Under the pieces are notes generated by a model. The model saw nothing but the letters and a program-made list of their open reading frames with translations, made no database searches and was not told the DNA's origin. Position numbers and translations under genes: made by a program. Below are positions 7,890 to 16,038 of a DNA stretch of 17,189 nucleotides, one piece after another (the stretch's first letter is position 1; every line of letters starts with the position of its first letter). Origin of the DNA: Syntrophaceae bacterium UBA1411. GTDB lineage: Bacteria > Desulfobacterota > Syntrophia > Syntrophales > Smithellaceae. The stretch lies in assembly GCA_002304995.1 (NCBI GenBank), contig DBPV01000045.1, positions 378-17,566 of the forward strand, written 5' to 3'.

Positions 7890-8612
7890 ATGGCCGATGT
7901 GCTGGAAGCCAGACTGAAACGCGCGGAAGCGCTGATCGACGCCGGGCTTGACGCCGAATCAACCGGCGAAGTCCTGCAGATCATCGAAGCGCCGGCTCTG
8001 TCCGCCGCCATCCTCAACCGGATGATGCTCTACAATGAAACTCTGCCCCGGGCCGTCGATTTTCCCTACACGCCCGGGCAGCGCTATCTGCATTTTCTCT
8101 GGGACGCCTTCGACAAAACGGCCCTCAGTCTCACCGTTCCTTTTTCCATCCCGTTTCGCCGCCTGATTGCGCAACACCTCTTTAAAGCCTGCGGCCATTC
8201 GCTGATTGCGGAAGAAAATGTCCGGTTCAATTTCGGCAATTTGCTCGAACTTGGAGACGGCGTTTTTTTCAACCGGGGCGTTTTTCTGGATACCAAGGGC
8301 GGGATTCGCCTGGGAAACAGCGTGGCCCTGGCTGAAGACGTGCGGATTTTTACGCATACCCATTCCGAGGCCTCGCACATCGTGCGCAGCTACGGGCGCG
8401 TGGTCGTCGAAGATTACGCGAAGATTTACGCCGGGGCGACCGTTATGCCGGGCGTCACCATCGGCAGCCAGGCCATTGTGGCGGCGGGTTCCATGGTGAA
8501 CCAGGATGTGCCGCCCAACGCCGTGGTCGCGGGAACGCCCGCCCGCGTCATCCGTGAACGCAGAAACGAAGGCCACACCGGCGACGAACTCGATCATATC
8601 TGGCTTTTCTGA
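7890..8612 (+). CDS. Hexapeptide-repeat (left-handed beta-helix) acyltransferase
   Basis: A 240-residue protein of the LacA/NodL/maltose O-acetyltransferase type, which transfers acetyl or acyl from acyl-CoA to a hydroxyl or amino group. Residues 1-100 are a helical N-terminal part without a clear match. From about 105 onward hexapeptide repeats are visible (LLELGDGVFF, then GIRLGNSVALAEDV, then AKIYAGATVMPGVTIGSQAI), ending in NAVVAGTPARVI, the usual end of the fold. His156 and His158 in FTHTHS lie where the catalytic His of the family is found. The ATG is preceded by GGGGGAAG. Its position after a CoA-transferase pair may indicate a shared acyl-CoA pool, but the spacing leaves co-transcription uncertain. 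The acceptor is unknown. Confidence 0.85.
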   Translation: MADVLEARLKRAEALIDAGLDAESTGEVLQIIEAPALSAAILNRMMLYNETLPRAVDFPYTPGQRYLHFLWDAFDKTALSLTVPFSIPFRRLIAQHLFKACGHSLIAEENVRFNFGNLLELGDGVFFNRGVFLDTKGGIRLGNSVALAEDVRIFTHTHSEASHIVRSYGRVVVEDYAKIYAGATVMPGVTIGSQAIVAAGSMVNQDVPPNAVVAGTPARVIRERRNEGHTGDELDHIWLF

Positions 8613-8698
8613 ATAAACAGGCCGCCAGGCTTTGAAGCCGGGCGACCCGGAAATTTCGCATTTTGCGGCGCCCGGGGCCTGCGCCAACGGCGTAACAA

Positions 8699-8735
8699 AA
8701 AAACCGGAATCGGCTTTTTGCCGATTCCGGTTTTT
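8699..8735. terminator. Strong bidirectional terminator between convergent genes
   Basis: CCGGAATCGGC (8704-8714) is perfectly complementary to GCCGATTCCGG (8720-8730) around a TTTTT loop. A-tract on the left and T-tract on the right extend the stem, so it can end transcription from the acyltransferase (plus) and from binding protein 2 (minus). Confidence 0.95.
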
Positions 8736-8752
8736 GCTAAGTGAATATTAAA

Positions 8753-10228
8753 TTATTCGCCCCAGCCGTTCTTGCCTTTGCAGCGATCCAGGCTCTGGTC
8801 CATCCAGGGGAGAATCTTCTCCGCGGGAATAACCGCCGTCGGACCGTAGGACGACGACGTCTTGTACCAGTAATACGGCGCGATATTCATATGGACTTTC
8901 TGCTGCTCCCAGGGAACGAATTCGACGATGGACAGATCCTGAACCACCTTGTGGTCGCAGGCTCTCATTTTAACCACTCTGCCGTTGATGTACTTGTAGG
9001 TGTCGTTTTCCCACACGGCGATGATCTTTTCCGGATCCGTGCTTTTCGCGCGTTCAATGACGCTGAAGAGCCAGTAGGTTTCGTTGGTCCAGGAGCCGAA
9101 GTTTCCGAAATAATGCTCAAACAGCTTCCCGTTGTAGGGCTGGGTTTTCCACGTCGTCTTCCATAAATTGTTCCAGGCCTTGTAGGCTTTGGTGTAGCCG
9201 GGCGTCTTGAACTGCGGATTCGCGATCCAGAAAGAGCTGATGTTCACCAGGCCTTTGGTGCCTTCCACGCCGACTTCGTTGAGCATATTGGGATCGTCAA
9301 AGTAGACATTGGCGATCGGCAGCATCACGCCCATATGGCGCGCCTGCTTGAGCAGGTTTCCGGCATCGGGCAGCCAGTCGCCCGAGAAAATCACTTCGGC
9401 GCCGGAAGCTTTGATTTTGGTCAGGTAAGGGGCGTAGTCAGTCAAAAAGAGTTTATGGTAGTCTTCACCCACGATCGTTGCCGTCGGATAGTATTCCTGC
9501 AGACCCTGCTTGAAAGCCGCTGCATATTGGCGGCCGAAGGCGTAATCCTGGTTGAGGATATAAAACTTCGTTTCTTTTTTCCGAATCTGGCCGTAGTAAT
9601 AGGCGAAGGCGCGGGCAATCTGTTCCGTGGAGAAAGACGCCTGGAAGGCGTAGCGGGAAAAATTGCTGGCATCCTGGAGGTCATCCGACATGGTGGTCGC
9701 ATTGATGGCGATGACTTTGTGCTTCTCCGCGGCGGCATTGATGATTCTCATCATGTGGCTGCCGTCGGTTCCCCACAGCACATGAACCTTTTCCTGCAGA
9801 ATCATGCGTTCGAGGACTTTTTTGCACTGATCAACCTTGCCCATGTGATCGGCCTTGATGACCTCGATGAGCTTCTTTTTTCCGTCGACGAAGATGCCGC
9901 CCCGCTTGTTCAAATCGTAGGCCACCCAGTTGACGACCAGCCAGTAGATCTGGCCGTTGATGGCCGACGGTCCGGAAAATGACGCCACAACGGCAATCTT
10001 GATGGTGTCGCCCGTGGGCTGAACAATGTTGGCCGGATCGTAGCCGGTCATATCGCCCATTTTGCTTGCGTCAAAAGCCGCCTTGACATCGGGAGCTTTT
10101 TCGGCCTTGGCCGGTTTCGCCGGTTTCGCCGCCAGAGCGGCCGTCGGCGCAAAGGCGACCGCAACCAGAGAAAGAACGGCCACCACTAACAACAAACCTG
10201 AAAAACGCTTCAACAAACATCTCATCAT
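8753..10228 (-). CDS. ABC-type substrate-binding protein (LivK-like), paralogue 2
   Basis: A 491-residue periplasmic binding protein, an obvious paralogue of the protein at 4167-5651. Long blocks match, for example YYYGQIRKKE, VGEDYHKLFLTD, APYLTKIKAS, NLLKQAR and the C-terminal DRCKGK plus WGE. The signal peptide ends in AALAAKP, typical of signal peptidase I cleavage; there is no lipobox Cys, unlike paralogue 1, so this one is probably soluble. It is followed by the same kind of Lys/Ala/Pro tether (AAKPAKPAKAEKAP). The three shared cysteines are kept. The two start ATGs are adjacent; the first has AGGAGG eight bases upstream. It is alone on the minus strand with its own promoter region and terminator. 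Differences in the ligand-binding half suggest another ligand or affinity, which is inference. Confidence 0.9.
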   Translation of the reverse strand: MMRCLLKRFSGLLLVVAVLSLVAVAFAPTAALAAKPAKPAKAEKAPDVKAAFDASKMGDMTGYDPANIVQPTGDTIKIAVVASFSGPSAINGQIYWLVVNWVAYDLNKRGGIFVDGKKKLIEVIKADHMGKVDQCKKVLERMILQEKVHVLWGTDGSHMMRIINAAAEKHKVIAINATTMSDDLQDASNFSRYAFQASFSTEQIARAFAYYYGQIRKKETKFYILNQDYAFGRQYAAAFKQGLQEYYPTATIVGEDYHKLFLTDYAPYLTKIKASGAEVIFSGDWLPDAGNLLKQARHMGVMLPIANVYFDDPNMLNEVGVEGTKGLVNISSFWIANPQFKTPGYTKAYKAWNNLWKTTWKTQPYNGKLFEHYFGNFGSWTNETYWLFSVIERAKSTDPEKIIAVWENDTYKYINGRVVKMRACDHKVVQDLSIVEFVPWEQQKVHMNIAPYYWYKTSSSYGPTAVIPAEKILPWMDQSLDRCKGKNGWGE

Positions 10229-10256
10229 TCAAACATCCTCCTGACTCATTTTTTAC

Positions 10257-10278
10257 CAGGTTTTAAAACCTGATTATT
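10257..10278 (-). promoter_or_regulatory. Perfect 16-bp palindrome and -10-like element upstream of binding protein 2
   Basis: CAGGTTTTAAAACCTG (10257-10272) is a perfect palindrome, 28 bp upstream of the start codon. On the minus strand AATAAT (10273-10278), one mismatch from TATAAT, lies directly before it, so transcription would begin inside the palindrome. A repressor site at the start point is the simplest reading. A well-spaced -35 was not found. Confidence 0.5.
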
Positions 10279-11169
10279 TTGCAATTCAGATGTAAAAAAA
10301 TGTCTAAAGGGTTTCTCGTTTACCCGTTAGGCGTCATTGCTGAATATCCGGGCCGGCTAACCGGGATCCGGCGCACAGCGGAATGAAAAATATTTTCCGG
10401 GGTGGCGTTCCGAAACTGCGGGGGACAGCGATCGATTGTTTCTGGGTCGTCTTATCTCCAGCGGACCTGCGAGCAGCCGGACGGCTTCTGAAGGTTCGAA
10501 GCAAGCCGTTATCGGGCGTGTGGCGCTCTCCGATCCGCTTCTGCAATTTTCTGATCCGGGTCCTGGGCCTCTTTTTCCGGAAGGGGCGCGGAGAAAACTC
10601 CGGCCTCGATTCCATTTGTCGCTTTCTGGCGGCTATTGCCGACTTCCCTGGTTTTCTCCCAACGGCCGGCAGCGGGGAGGGAGCGAGATATTTACAACGG
10701 ACGTTGGTTGTAATAGTTACTCGAGAGGGCTTTCTTTTGTCAAGGAATATTTCAGGCCAAGCCATGAGGCCCATCCTCGGCAACCGGCGAGGAAGGAAGC
10801 GGCCGCCGGGGCGAAAACGCCGGAAATGTCTAAGAAGATTGGAAAACCAACAGAGCCGCCGGCGGCGCAACCGACCGCCGCAAAATTTCCGGAGCGCGCT
10901 CGCGCCAATCGGCCGATATCCCTGCCTTTCCGCGTTCCCCAAGTCATTTTTTGTCATTCAGCCGATTCTTTTGTGCTTCCTGTTAATGGATACAGCCTTC
11001 CCCAAAAACTGGGCCGGCTTCTGGAAGGCGGGTCAATCTTGTCTTGCAGAATCCTGCCCCCGAAATAAAAAATATTGCAAACTTCCGGAAATCCGGCATT
11101 ATGACCAGACAGCCGCTCCGGCATGGAAAAACAACACCAATTTGAAAGAAAGTTCATTCCGGGAAATAC
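10279..11169. other. Gene-poor stretch, no convincing coding sequence
   Basis: About 0.9 kb between divergent genes. Long open frames exist on both strands (for example 10383-11180 plus and 10334-10957 minus). They are Arg-rich or of low complexity, overlap one another, lack ribosome binding sites and match no family I know. The only frame of slight interest is a possible 80-residue one, 10826-11068 plus (MSKKIGKPTEPPAAQ...), also without a good ribosome binding site. An inverted repeat at 10692-10713 and a GCCGCC/GGCGGC palindrome at 10855-10866 are present. Confidence 0.5.
10692..10713. repeat. Inverted repeat TTACAAC-N8-GTTGTAA
   Basis: Perfect 7-bp arms span 22 bp, with a second nested palindrome, CAACG-GA-CGTTG (10696-10706 region). 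It is the size of an operator and is set in the gene-poor stretch, 457 bp from lnt. No gene starts close by, so its role is unknown. Confidence 0.45.
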
Positions 11170-12786
11170 ATGAACGCTGAAGATTCCAGATCGCAAAATA
11201 TTGCCTCCACACACGTCGTTTTGCGCGTGATTTTGTTTCCCCTGCTGTCCGGACTCCTCTACTGGCTCAGTTCGCAGGCTTTCTCCTTTCCGCTGGCGGT
11301 ATGGATTTGCCTGGTCCCTCTGGGGCTTGCGCTGTACGGAGCCTCTCCCTTTGAGGGATTGGCAGGTGGCTTTGCGTATGGATTTTTTTTCTGGATCTTT
11401 GCCGTCTGGTGGATCAAGATCCAATTGATCGGGATGATCGGACTTCCTGCCTGGCAGGCGTGGGGCTGGACAATGATTTTTGCCGCATTTCACGCCCTGC
11501 CGTACGCCGTTTTCGGTTATCTTGCCGGAAAATTCCGCCTGATGGAAAGCCACAAGGGTGCCGCGTGGGCCGCTGTGTCGCTGGTGGTCATCCGGACGTG
11601 GTATCCCCACGTTTTCCCCGGCAGCGAAGCCCATAACCTGTATGCATGGCCCCTTTTTATTCAGGTGCTTGACCTGGGGGGAGCACCTCTGCTGCTGTTT
11701 TTTATCTATTTTGTCAATTTCCAGATTGCCCATGCATTGACGGCCTGGCGTACCCGCCGATCCCCTGCACCGGCGCTGGTTGGCGTCGCCCTCGCTTTCC
11801 TTATCCTGGTTGGATACGGCGGTTACCGGCTCCATTCGCTGCATCGCGAGATGAAAACAAAACAATCCGGAAGGCACATTTCCGTCGTCTTCGTTCAGCC
11901 CAACGTGCCGGTCAATCAGGGCTCCCGGGATGTGCCTCCGGAGGATCGGTATAACGACATGAAAACCGCCCTGGCCTACAGCCGGGAAGCGGCCCTGCGG
12001 CATGCCGGAGCCGGGCTGGTGGTCCTTCCCGAAATCCCCTCTTCATATTCCTGCCGGGAAGAGGCGTCCCGGGATGTGCCTCCCGTGGCCAGAAAATCGG
12101 CCAACGCATTTCTCCTCCCATGCATGTCCATGGTCGGGAACAGGGACGAAGCCTATTACAACAGCGTGTTTTTCGTTGACCGGCACGGCGCGGTAGGCAA
12201 GGAATACCGCAAGCTGATTCTGGTTCCCTTTGGCGAGTACATTCCCATGGAGGGGCAATTCCCTTTTCTTCGCCGTATCTTTCCGGGCGTCATGCCCTTT
12301 GTCGCGGGCAATCACGGAGAGGTCGTGTATGAACTTGAAGAAGGAATCCATCTTATTCCTTCTCTGTGCTATGAGGCAATTTTTACAGACCATACGCGCC
12401 GCTTTGTTGAGCGCGGAGGCAATGTCCTTGTCAACATGGTGGATGACGCCTGGTTCGGGAAGAGCCCGGCATCGGTGATCCATATGTCGCTGGCACTCTT
12501 TCGTTCAGTCGAATACCGGATTCCCCTGGTCCGGGTCACCAACTCAGGTGTCGGGATTTTTGTTGAACCAACCGGAGACATGGTTCCAGGCTCCCGGACG
12601 CCGCTCTTTCAAAAGGCCGCTTCAGTTCATACGCTTTACATCCCGCCGGGGCGCTCACCGTATGAACGCTGGGGCGATGTATTCCTCTATGGATTTACCT
12701 TACTGTTCATTGTGGGATTGGCGTGGAGCTGTTTCAGGCAACGCGGGGGCACGGCCGAAGGAAGTCGAAGCTCCCTCCGGCGATAG
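11170..12786 (+). CDS. lnt: Apolipoprotein N-acyltransferase
   Basis: Inner-membrane enzyme that adds the third acyl chain to the N-terminal Cys of lipoproteins. At 538 residues it is slightly longer than E. coli Lnt (512). The N-terminal 220 residues hold about six hydrophobic membrane segments. A periplasmic nitrilase-like domain follows, with the catalytic triad Glu288 (in VVLPEIPSS), Lys348 (in EYRKLILVPFGEY) and Cys400 (in PSLCYEAIF). The conserved NMVDDAWFG and FRSVEYRIPLVRVTNSG blocks come next, then a final membrane segment near 512-530. The start ATG has only a weak GGGA upstream, but the N-terminus begins sensibly before the first membrane segment. It is alone rather than in the frequent ybeX-lnt arrangement. 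Its substrates may include binding protein 1 of this window if that is a lipoprotein. Confidence 0.95.
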   Translation: MNAEDSRSQNIASTHVVLRVILFPLLSGLLYWLSSQAFSFPLAVWICLVPLGLALYGASPFEGLAGGFAYGFFFWIFAVWWIKIQLIGMIGLPAWQAWGWTMIFAAFHALPYAVFGYLAGKFRLMESHKGAAWAAVSLVVIRTWYPHVFPGSEAHNLYAWPLFIQVLDLGGAPLLLFFIYFVNFQIAHALTAWRTRRSPAPALVGVALAFLILVGYGGYRLHSLHREMKTKQSGRHISVVFVQPNVPVNQGSRDVPPEDRYNDMKTALAYSREAALRHAGAGLVVLPEIPSSYSCREEASRDVPPVARKSANAFLLPCMSMVGNRDEAYYNSVFFVDRHGAVGKEYRKLILVPFGEYIPMEGQFPFLRRIFPGVMPFVAGNHGEVVYELEEGIHLIPSLCYEAIFTDHTRRFVERGGNVLVNMVDDAWFGKSPASVIHMSLALFRSVEYRIPLVRVTNSGVGIFVEPTGDMVPGSRTPLFQKAASVHTLYIPPGRSPYERWGDVFLYGFTLLFIVGLAWSCFRQRGGTAEGSRSSLRR

Positions 12787-12791
12787 CGGAT

Positions 12792-12968
12792 TCAGTGCCC
12801 CTGTACGTCCAGGATATCCTCGCCGTTCAGAAAACCGCACCGCTCCACCATATTGCGGCCATTGCATCCATAAAGGCATCTGGTCTGGCTGCGGAAGTCA
12901 ATTCCCTGTTGGGCAATCAGGTGGAGAATAGAAAGAACAAATTCCTTTGTGGGGGAAATTGCCGTTCT
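12792..12968 (-). pseudogene. Possible remnant of a small Cys-containing protein
   Basis: A 58-codon frame, open on the minus strand and ending in TGA at 12792, reads like a protein tail, with blocks such as EFVLSILHLIAQQGIDF and TRCLYGCNGRNMVERCGF. It has no start codon. An ATG at 12974-12976 (MSKERQFP...) is in another frame, so one frameshift would join them. No family is recognised, and overlapping plus-strand frames exist, so this may be chance. Confidence 0.2.
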
Positions 12969-12988
12969 TTACTCATCGGTTGTTATCA

Positions 12989-13030
12989 GGAACCTTCCAT
13001 GATCAAGTGACATCGTTCATAGAAGGTTCC
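12989..13030. repeat. Inverted repeat GGAACCTTC...GAAGGTTCC
   Basis: Perfect 9-bp arms (12989-12997 and 13022-13030), extended inward after one mismatch by ATGA/TCAT (12999-13002 and 13017-13020). This gives a 13-position stem with a 14-nt loop. It lies 14 bp beyond the stop of the minus-strand gene at 13044. It could act in 3'-end formation but lacks a T-tract in either direction. Confidence 0.6.
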
Positions 13031-13043
13031 CGCGCCAGGACGC

Positions 13044-13478
13044 CTATTCCTTTATGAAATGATAACCACGGCCACTTGAATAGTTGTCAAACGCCCGCAA
13101 TCGGTGTGAGGAAGATTTGCAGTTCAGATCGCCGCTGAGCAGCTGAGCGCAGTCTGTCGGGGAGAGGGCACTCTCTCCACTTTTTATACAATGATAGAGA
13201 ATTCTTTTTGTTGAGCTATAAGACTCTGTGACGCTCCCGTAAAGACAGGAAGGGCATTTTTTTCCGGTGTGGAATTTGTATTCTGCCCTTGAATTTACAG
13301 TCGCTGATTGCGTATCACCGTTAAACGTTTGAAGAGTAATATTAGCTGTATAGTCTGTATCGTTTATTACTCTGACGGTGTGGTCGATCACACCTCCTGC
13401 CGTGGAATATTTGATAAAAATAAACAGGGAGATTACAATTGCGGGCAATACGGCGATGATCAACAGTCTTTTGTTCAT
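13044..13478 (-). CDS. Small exported or membrane-anchored Cys-containing protein, unknown function
   Basis: A 144-residue protein of no family I recognise. The ATG has an excellent ribosome binding site (GAGGAGG, six bases upstream), which supports it as a real gene. Residues 5-24 are strongly hydrophobic after two basic residues, acting as an uncleaved anchor or signal peptide. The rest is polar, with Thr/Ser-rich beta-like stretches (DHTVRVINDTDYTANITLQT) and five cysteines: Cys75 and Cys78 in CPSC, then Cys97, Cys110 and Cys120. Disulfides or metal binding are possible in the periplasm. By eye its base composition is clearly more AT-rich than the neighbouring genes, which suggests recent transfer or weak selection. 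It is a single-gene unit with its own promoter candidate. Confidence 0.7.
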   Translation of the reverse strand: MNKRLLIIAVLPAIVISLFIFIKYSTAGGVIDHTVRVINDTDYTANITLQTFNGDTQSATVNSRAEYKFHTGKKCPSCLYGSVTESYSSTKRILYHCIKSGESALSPTDCAQLLSGDLNCKSSSHRLRAFDNYSSGRGYHFIKE

Positions 13479-13550
13479 GGCTTCCTCCTCGTTATGATTG
13501 TTGTGTGCGTTAAGATTTTACAAACAAAGTTGCTTTTGGTCTGGGCTATG

Positions 13551-13578
13551 AATATACAGAATTTGACAATCTCTTCAA
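13551..13578 (-). promoter_or_regulatory. Candidate sigma-70 promoter for the small exported protein
   Basis: On the minus strand, TTGAAG (13573-13578) and TATATT (13551-13556) are spaced by 16 bp, matching the consensus at four and five of six positions. The transcript would have a leader of about 65 nt before the ATG at 13478. Confidence 0.4.
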
Positions 13579-14032
13579 GCATTTTTATATCGATCAGGTA
13601 TCGCTTTTGATGGTTTGGAGTCTGGGATGTTTCTGCCTGTCAAAGAACTGCGGCCGTAAGGCCTTGATCGGGTCCATCCGAGACGCCGTACCGGCCGGGC
13701 AGACGCCGCAGAAAATGTCGACCGCTATGCTAAGAAGCGACCGCAGATTTTCATCGGTAATCGAGAAACTTCAAACGCATTGATTTCGCTTGTTAGCAGG
13801 TGAAAAGCGTGCGGTTGAAGCTGATCCATTTCAGCAAAGCAAAAGTCCCCATCAGCCGGCAGAGCTTTTTCATCTCATGCTGAAAATATTTTTGGGGGAG
13901 GGTGGCAATTTCCTTGTTTTTCCCTCCTGGAAACCATGATTTCGTTGACATCCGGATGCGTTTTCCCTATAGGACGTTTTGCAAAAAAAGTTTTCATCTT
14001 GCGATAAAAATATTCCGCAGACCGCCGGACCC
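13579..14032. other. Intergenic stretch with no clear gene
   Basis: About 450 bp upstream of the acyl-CoA ligase. The minus strand has a 58-codon frame without a start (13594-13770) containing FCGVCPAGTASRMDP; it may be a remnant or chance. Short direct repeats are present: AGACGCCG at 13681 and 13701, and CGACCGC at 13719 and 13738, each about 20 bp apart. An in-frame GTG at 13902 could start a longer ligase, but its extra 48 residues look unlike the family. Confidence 0.4.
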
Positions 14033-14040
14033 AGGAAGGA
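14033..14040 (+). promoter_or_regulatory. Ribosome binding site that sets the GTG start of the acyl-CoA ligase
   Basis: AGGAAGGA ends five bases before GTG at 14046, where the protein begins QTIPQILDDV, a usual beginning for this ligase subfamily. Confidence 0.7.
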
Positions 14041-14045
14041 TTCCC

Positions 14046-15935
14046 GTGCAAACCATACCGCAGATTTTAGACGACGTCCAAAAACGCTATCCGCAGATCA
14101 ACGCCCAGTACTTCCGGAAAACCGGCGCCGGACCTTTCGTCGCCCGCGCGTTTGCCGAATTTTACCAGGACGCCCTGACTTTCGGCGCGGGGCTTTTGAG
14201 CCTCGGGATTTGCCGGGGCGAGCCGGTCGGCCTCTTGGCCGACAACCGCCGGGAGTGGAGCGTTGCCGACATCGGCATTCAGGCCTGCGGCGCCTGCGAC
14301 GTTCCGCGGGGCCGCGACATCACCGACGCCGAAATCCGCATCATTTTCGGGACGACAAAATGCCGTTTCGTCATCGTTGAACGCGGGCAGGAACTGAACC
14401 GTCTGGTGGCCGCCAAAGACGCGCTTCCCGAGCTGGCGGCGCTGATTATCATTGATCCGGCGGCGCCTGTTCCCGATGCAGCGGGAATCGCAATTCTCAG
14501 CTTCGACCAGGTGAACGAAAAAGGCCGGCAATACCGCGCGGAGCATCCGGGCGCCGTCGAGGCGGCCGTCGCAGCGGGCCGGAAAGAGGATTTGGCGACC
14601 ATTCTGTTTACCTCCGGCACGACCGGACGTCCCAAGGGTGTCATGCTCACCCAGGAAAATTATCTGCGGCACGTTTCGGGCGGCCGCGAGCGCATGATGA
14701 CCGAACCCGGCGACGTGTGGCTTACCATGCTTCCCGTGTGGCATTCCTTCGAACGGGCGGTCCAGTACATCGCGCTCGGGAACGGCGTCGGCCTGGCGTA
14801 TTCGAAGGCCGTGAGCATGATGAAGGATTTCACCGAAATCAATCCGCATTACACGACCGCCGTGCCGCGCATCTGGGAAATGATTTACAACTCGGTGCAG
14901 AAGAAAATCGACGCCGCAGGCGGGGTGAAGAAGAAGCTCTTCCGTTTCTTCGTCGCCGTCGGCGGCGCTTACGTTGTCCTGGACAATCTCTACAAGGGGC
15001 TTGCGCCGAGCTTTTCAAAGCGGTCGCGCGCCTTCGATAAAATCGTTTCCTGCCTGCCGCGGCTTTTGCTGATGCCGCTCAATGCCGTCGGGTCAAGGTT
15101 GGTCCTTCAGCCCATCAAAGCCCTGTTCGGCAACCGTCTCAAAGCCGGCGTCTCCGGCGGCGGCAGCCTGCAGCGCAAAATCGATCTTTTCTTCGCTTCC
15201 GCGGGAATCGTGCTCATGGAAGGCTACGGGCTCACCGAGGCGGGGCCTGTCGTCGCCGTGCGCAGCCTTCGGCATCTCGAAGCCGGCACGGTCGGCACGG
15301 CTTTTCCCGGCATGGAAATCAAACTGGTCGATGAAGAGGGCCGGTCCTGCCCGCCCGGCGCCGTCGGGCTGATTTTCGCCCGCAGCGACCAGATCATGAA
15401 AGGGTATTATGAAGACCCTGTCGAGACGGCCAAGGTTCTTTCGCCCGACGGCTGGCTCAATACCGGCGACCTGGGCGTTCTGACCCACGACGGAGCGCTG
15501 GCGATTGTCGGGCGGAAAAAGGATACGATCGTTCTTCTGAGCGGCAAAAACATCGAGCCGGCGCCCATCGAAAAGCATCTGGCTTACTCGCCGCTCATCG
15601 ACACCGCCGTTGTCGTCGGCCAGGATCAAAAACACTTAGGCGCGCTGATCGTTCCGAACATTGCATTTGTCAGGCAGTATGCCCGGGAAAACGCCATCCG
15701 GGACGACAGCATCGAAGAACTCGTCCGGAATGCAGCGGTGCTGAACCTGTACCGCGAGGCGATCGACGGGCAGGTGAATGCGCGCCACGGCTTTCAATCC
15801 TATGAACGCATTCGCGCCTTTGCGCTGCTCACCCGGCCGTTCGAGGCCCCGCGCGAGCTATCCGCCAAGCAGGAGTTGAAGCGCGCCGAGGTGAACAGAC
15901 TCTACGCGCGGGAAATCGCCGGCCTGTTCCGGTAA
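14046..15935 (+). CDS. Long-chain acyl-CoA synthetase (AMP-forming, FadD15-like)
   Basis: A 629-residue ligase that activates a carboxylate, probably a fatty acid, to acyl-CoA through an acyl-AMP intermediate. Marks of the ANL superfamily, numbered from the GTG: VPRGRD near the N-terminus; the P-loop TSGTTGRPKG at 189-198; YGLTEAGP at 394-401; TGDLG with Asp475; the hinge region LSGKNIEPAPIE around Lys501; and a C-terminal lysine in SAKQELKR (Lys608 or Lys612). Its length and order fit the FadD15/AAE15-like long-chain group, about 600 residues. The GTG start is chosen by its ribosome binding site; an upstream GTG at 13902 would add 48 unconserved residues. It is not clearly in an operon. It may feed beta-oxidation or lipid recycling, and the chain length cannot be told. 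Confidence 0.93.
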   Translation: MQTIPQILDDVQKRYPQINAQYFRKTGAGPFVARAFAEFYQDALTFGAGLLSLGICRGEPVGLLADNRREWSVADIGIQACGACDVPRGRDITDAEIRIIFGTTKCRFVIVERGQELNRLVAAKDALPELAALIIIDPAAPVPDAAGIAILSFDQVNEKGRQYRAEHPGAVEAAVAAGRKEDLATILFTSGTTGRPKGVMLTQENYLRHVSGGRERMMTEPGDVWLTMLPVWHSFERAVQYIALGNGVGLAYSKAVSMMKDFTEINPHYTTAVPRIWEMIYNSVQKKIDAAGGVKKKLFRFFVAVGGAYVVLDNLYKGLAPSFSKRSRAFDKIVSCLPRLLLMPLNAVGSRLVLQPIKALFGNRLKAGVSGGGSLQRKIDLFFASAGIVLMEGYGLTEAGPVVAVRSLRHLEAGTVGTAFPGMEIKLVDEEGRSCPPGAVGLIFARSDQIMKGYYEDPVETAKVLSPDGWLNTGDLGVLTHDGALAIVGRKKDTIVLLSGKNIEPAPIEKHLAYSPLIDTAVVVGQDQKHLGALIVPNIAFVRQYARENAIRDDSIEELVRNAAVLNLYREAIDGQVNARHGFQSYERIRAFALLTRPFEAPRELSAKQELKRAEVNRLYAREIAGLFR

Positions 15936-16038
15936 GCCGCCTGAATGCTGCGGCAAAATTTATCAGGCGCGGGCGGCCAAACCAAAATCCGGTCACAAAC
16001 GAGGTGTGTTGCGCAAAAGGCAATCTTTCCGCCTCCGG

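Noticed and set aside
10383..11180. A 265-codon plus-strand frame and overlapping frames on both strands
   Set aside because: Arg-rich, low-complexity translations, no ribosome binding site, no recognisable domain, and mutual overlap on both strands.
12989..13030. Integron attC site
   Set aside because: The stem lacks the conserved core-site ends (RYYYAAC and GTTRRRY), and no integrase is in the window.
13681..13744. Short direct repeats about 20 bp apart, resembling a CRISPR or iteron array
   Set aside because: Only two imperfect pairs of 7-8 bp, with no consistent repeat-spacer pattern and no associated genes.
13902..14045. N-terminal extension of the acyl-CoA ligase from GTG 13902
   Set aside because: The extra 48 residues look unlike the family, and GTG 14046 has a better ribosome binding site and a family-like start.
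15938..15969. CGCCTGA/TCAGGCG inverted repeat after the acyl-CoA ligase
   Set aside because: Only 7-bp arms with an 18-nt loop and no T-tract; too weak to call a terminator.
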